Assembly: GCA_947494205.1 (NCBI GenBank) | Contig: CANLUH010000015.1 | Coordinates: 1-64,000 of the forward strand | Direction: 5' to 3' | From: an uncultured Flavobacteriaceae bacterium | GTDB taxonomy: Bacteria; Bacteroidota; Bacteroidia; Flavobacteriales; Flavobacteriaceae | Length of the DNA: 64,000 nucleotides | Shown here: positions 61,050 to 64,000 of the stretch, in pieces | How positions within the stretch are numbered: the stretch's first letter is position 1 | Layout: each line of letters starts with the position of its first letter | Translations under genes and position numbers: made by a program | The notes under the pieces: generated by a model | Database searches by the model: none | What the model saw: only the letters and a program-made list of their open reading frames with translations | Told to the model about the DNA's origin: nothing

Positions 61050-63215
61050 TTATTCTTTAATCACTTTATTTACATGTGTAGTACCATTAGTATCTGTTAC
61101 TTTTACAATATAAATTCCTGTTTGAAATTTAGATAAGTCCAGTTCATGATTGGTAACATTTCTTCTTTTAATAGTATTAGAATAAACTTTCGCTCCGCTA
61201 AAGCTATAAACTTCAATAGTAGCATTGTCTAAAGTATTACCTTTAAGTTTTATATTTAATACACCTTTCGTAGGATTAGGGAATAGTTTTAGCCCCGTAT
61301 TTAAATCTTTAGTATTTGCAATTGACTTGCTTTCTGGGTAAACATAATGTATCTCATCATTAGAAGGAGGTGCTCCAGATTTACTTACAAAGTTTCCTGT
61401 ACAGCCTTCGATATACGCTCTAAATACTGAACCGTTTAAAGCATCAAAGTCAGAAGTTAATAATACTTCATCTCCCGCATGATATATTGCAGTTGCAGAT
61501 GAACCAATAGTATTTGTTGCAGTTATAGTATTTGCAGCTTCTTGTGTTAGGGTTCCAGTATTAATATTAACAGTAATATTTGCATTTACTGGGCAACCGT
61601 AGCTTTGAGCTAATACAACAGCTGCATGAGCATCTAATAATCCATATCCCATTTGATTATTCCAAGTTCCATTAGGACGCCCAGCAGTTGTACTATAAGT
61701 ATAAATATCTGTTCTTACTTTTTGAGCAGATTGTTCAATAATATCATTAACATCTATATTTGTTAAACCATTGTCAACACTTAATATTAAAGCAGCTACA
61801 CCAGCTGTATGTGGTGCGGCCATAGAAGTCCCGTTCCAAGAGGCTGTTCCATTTGTAGGTATAGTAGATAATATTGCACTACCAGGCGCGACAAGATCTA
61901 AATCTCCACCAAATCCTGAAAAAGATGATCTTGTACCAGTAGATGTCATAGCTCCAGTACAAATAATTTCGTCATGAAAACTTGCTGGGTAGTCTATAGC
62001 AGGAGATTGATTTCCTGCTGCAAATACTACGATTGTTCCTAATCCAGAACGCCCTAAAGTTAATGTATTAGTAATGGCATTTTCTAACAAAGCACTTTGT
62101 AATTGCCCAAAAAATGCACCACCTTGATCACCCCATGAGTTATTAATAACTTCTGCTCCATTTTGCCAGGCCCAATTTAAACCATTAGCTAATTCTTGAG
62201 AAATATTAGGTGTTACAGACAGAGTATGGCTAATACTCATAATTGAAGATTGTGGTGCAACTCCAACAACCTGTAAGTTATTGTTCCCTTCCGCAGCTAT
62301 AGTACCTGCAACATGAGTACCATGATCTCTACCAGATGTAAAAACACTTGGAGAAGAACCATTTTGAGAATCGTAACTAAGTGAAGATATGTTTCCATTT
62401 AAATCATTATGTGTTTTATATACACCTTGATCTAAAACAGCAACATTAACACCATTACCTTCTGTAATGTTCCAAGCATCACACGCATTGATATCTAAAC
62501 TATTATTAGAGTTATTAAGTAGACCCCATAGCTGATTGAAATCTGTATCGTTTTTACAGTTTCCTCTAAAGTTAAACATAAAAGCAGGATCAATATCTGC
62601 AAAATGTCCAGTCTCATAAAAAGTATTGGCCATTTTTAATGTGTTTTCTGAACTAGGTGTTACACTTATGGTAAACCATAAAGGCATAAACTCATTATAG
62701 CCAATTAATTCTAAACCATGATTGTCTATTTCTTGGAGTAATACATTAAAGTCATCTTGATGTTTTAATTTTACATAAAAGTAATTTGATAACCCTATTT
62801 TATCACTAGTACTTTTAGCAAAGTATGGAGATACAATAACCTTTTGGTTATTAGCTTTTAAAGTTTTTATATTTTTAAAATAGACTTCTTTAGAAATTTC
62901 TTTGTTTGAAAATACAATTTCTCTCCAATATCTTGTTGGGGTTTGAGAGGTGAAATTTTCAGGAGTAAGTAATATTTGACTACTAACATCTTTCTGTATT
63001 TTAGAGGCGGCTTCTAAAACGAAACTAGTGCCTTCTAAATTAATGTTGGAAATATCATTTGGATCTACAGAAGAGACAAAAATTGTATTAGTATTTAAGT
63101 TTAAAGCTATTTGCTCACCTTTATAATAATAAAAACTGTCTTCTTGTGCCTGTGCTATATTGATTGAAGAGAACAATACAAAAGCACTTAATAAGTATCT
63201 TATATAAAAATTCAT
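61050..63215 (-). CDS. Subtilisin-like serine protease (S8) with type A T9SS sorting domain
   Basis: 721 residues with signal peptide (FSSINIAQAQ). An N-terminal propeptide-like region of about 230 residues precedes the S8 domain. Catalytic residues: VNVAVLDQGVYKTHND with Asp near 261, GRDHGTHVAGTIAAEGNN with His near 299, VINNSWGD with the oxyanion Asn region, and WNGTSMAAPHTAGVAAL with Ser near 462, all intact. After a linker, the last 80 residues form a type A sorting domain (LKLFPNPTKGVLNI, TIEVYSFSGAKVYS, LDLSKFQTGIYIVKV). It is expected to be a secreted or surface-anchored protease exported by T9SS. Confidence 0.94.
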   Translation of the reverse strand: MNFYIRYLLSAFVLFSSINIAQAQEDSFYYYKGEQIALNLNTNTIFVSSVDPNDISNINLEGTSFVLEAASKIQKDVSSQILLTPENFTSQTPTRYWREIVFSNKEISKEVYFKNIKTLKANNQKVIVSPYFAKSTSDKIGLSNYFYVKLKHQDDFNVLLQEIDNHGLELIGYNEFMPLWFTISVTPSSENTLKMANTFYETGHFADIDPAFMFNFRGNCKNDTDFNQLWGLLNNSNNSLDINACDAWNITEGNGVNVAVLDQGVYKTHNDLNGNISSLSYDSQNGSSPSVFTSGRDHGTHVAGTIAAEGNNNLQVVGVAPQSSIMSISHTLSVTPNISQELANGLNWAWQNGAEVINNSWGDQGGAFFGQLQSALLENAITNTLTLGRSGLGTIVVFAAGNQSPAIDYPASFHDEIICTGAMTSTGTRSSFSGFGGDLDLVAPGSAILSTIPTNGTASWNGTSMAAPHTAGVAALILSVDNGLTNIDVNDIIEQSAQKVRTDIYTYSTTAGRPNGTWNNQMGYGLLDAHAAVVLAQSYGCPVNANITVNINTGTLTQEAANTITATNTIGSSATAIYHAGDEVLLTSDFDALNGSVFRAYIEGCTGNFVSKSGAPPSNDEIHYVYPESKSIANTKDLNTGLKLFPNPTKGVLNIKLKGNTLDNATIEVYSFSGAKVYSNTIKRRNVTNHELDLSKFQTGIYIVKVTDTNGTTHVNKVIKE

Positions 63216-63239
63216 ATTATATCGTTTTTTAAATTTAGA

Positions 63240-64000
63240 TTACTCAGACTTATTATTACTCATTTGCTTTAACTCATCTATTTGTTTTTGTAAATCGATT
63301 ATATAAAGTGTCAACTCTTCAATTTTTTCTTGTTGAATTCTAGAGATATCTCCTAATTCTATACCTTGTGTTTCAACTGTATTTGCAGAAGGAACATTTG
63401 GTAAGTGTTTGTTTTCTTTTATAAAAGCTTCTACTTCTGCTAAAGGTTTTAAGTTATAATCGTCTGCAAAAACATAATCTGCCCAACCTGTTCTAACTCT
63501 TACTTCTTCAGCTAGCATTCCACCTTTTACAAAAAATCGGTAAGCACTTATGTTAGCACCTCCAATAGAAGTTGGTGTGTTGTCTGTACCTACTGCTACT
63601 TTTCCTGTATCTGATAAAAATAAAAAGTGATTTCCGAAGTTAGAGTTTGGCCAAGGTCTCCAAAAGTTTAAACCAGGTTTAGGACTATTTGCAACTGGTA
63701 CATATTCAATTCCCCATTGCCCGTTATCGGTAGTTTGTCCGTTTTCTCCAAATAAAATCATTGGTCCGCCAGCAAAATTAGTTCCTGTTATTCTAATAGT
63801 TCCATCGTGTACATGTAGTTCGCTTGTTGGGTTTTCTGTACCAATACCTACTTTATCGCTAAAATAACCTCTACCTTTAAAATAACCACCAAAAGTAGAT
63901 GCTCCATTAATATCATCTATTCCTACTACACCAGCAGCAAAACCACCATTAGTAGATGCTCCATTCCAACTTCCTTTTAAGTGACCGTAAGCACCACCTA
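63240..64000 (-). CDS. Tail-fibre-like secreted protein, C-terminal part (5' end outside window)
   Basis: The frame is open from the right edge; the visible 253 residues include short repeats (GASTFGGYFKGRGYF, DKVGIGTENPTSELHV, GTIRITGTNFAGG) and the end domain typical of Bacteroidota proteins of this type: VRVRTGWADYVFADDYNLKPL, EAFIKENKHLPNVPSA, GIELGDISRIQQEKIEELTLYI, then a coiled coil ending in KSE. Unlike the protein at 51321-53357, the S74 self-cleaving motif (SDRRLK) is missing. An internal ATG at 63761 is not a real start. The gene stops 24 bp upstream of the subtilisin start and could be cotranscribed with it. Confidence 0.85.
   Translation of the reverse strand, partial: GGAYGHLKGSWNGASTNGGFAAGVVGIDDINGASTFGGYFKGRGYFSDKVGIGTENPTSELHVHDGTIRITGTNFAGGPMILFGENGQTTDNGQWGIEYVPVANSPKPGLNFWRPWPNSNFGNHFLFLSDTGKVAVGTDNTPTSIGGANISAYRFFVKGGMLAEEVRVRTGWADYVFADDYNLKPLAEVEAFIKENKHLPNVPSANTVETQGIELGDISRIQQEKIEELTLYIIDLQKQIDELKQMSNNKSE

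Overview
The window looks like chromosome of a marine-type member of the family Flavobacteriaceae (phylum Bacteroidota). The DNA is AT-rich. Start regions rarely show Shine-Dalgarno sites, and several carry the Bacteroidota -7 promoter box TAnnTTTG. Typical family markers are present: type IX secretion (T9SS) sorting domains of both type A and type B, OstA-like LPS export protein, DUF349, DUF368, DUF5606, DUF6249 and DUF6705-like proteins. No rRNA, tRNA, CRISPR array, prophage or insertion sequence was found. Functions below are read from motifs and family resemblance; no database search was run.

Layout. 1-10 kb: four secreted proteins on the minus strand. They are a giant protein of about 100-residue repeats running off the left edge, a small helical secreted protein, and two adjacent propeller-like paralogues with type B T9SS sorting domains. 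10-13 kb: an ABC exporter pair and a lipoprotein. 13.2-15.3 kb: a compact module of a 51-codon peptide gene with its own promoter box and strong terminator, followed by a DUF6895-like helical protein and an overlapping helical protein of unknown family. I regard this as the best candidate for an undescribed system. 15.4-19.5 kb: housekeeping genes (pRiA4b ORF-3-like protein, heme A synthase, CCA-adding enzyme, TsaC).

19.5-34.4 kb is a cell-surface glycan region. It has GT2, GT4 and GT9 glycosyltransferases, a methyltransferase, a polysaccharide deacetylase and a Kdo/LPS kinase-like protein, probably for lipid A-core or short O-chain assembly. Genes alternate in direction, and one glycosyltransferase appears to have lost its catalytic motifs. 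The region is interrupted at 25.9-29.4 kb by small secreted or lipoprotein genes of unknown function. 34.4-34.8 kb holds two different 7-bp tandem repeat arrays around a bidirectional terminator.

34.8-39.1 kb: dapD, ruvX, a small type A T9SS protein, def, DUF5606 and mazG. 39.4-50.6 kb: a sulfatase lipoprotein, a DUF349 protein, aroE with two tandem DUF368 membrane proteins, a TPR protein, a class III aminotransferase and an OstA-like LPS transport protein. 50.7-57.5 kb: a lipoprotein, a tail-fibre/S74 protein, purA, a Fur-family regulator and a Rel/SpoT enzyme. 57.6-64 kb: an AlkD-like protein, a carboxypeptidase-regulatory-like protein, DUF6249, an ECF sigma factor with a likely membrane partner, a subtilisin with a T9SS tag, and the 3' part of a second tail-fibre-like protein running off the right edge.
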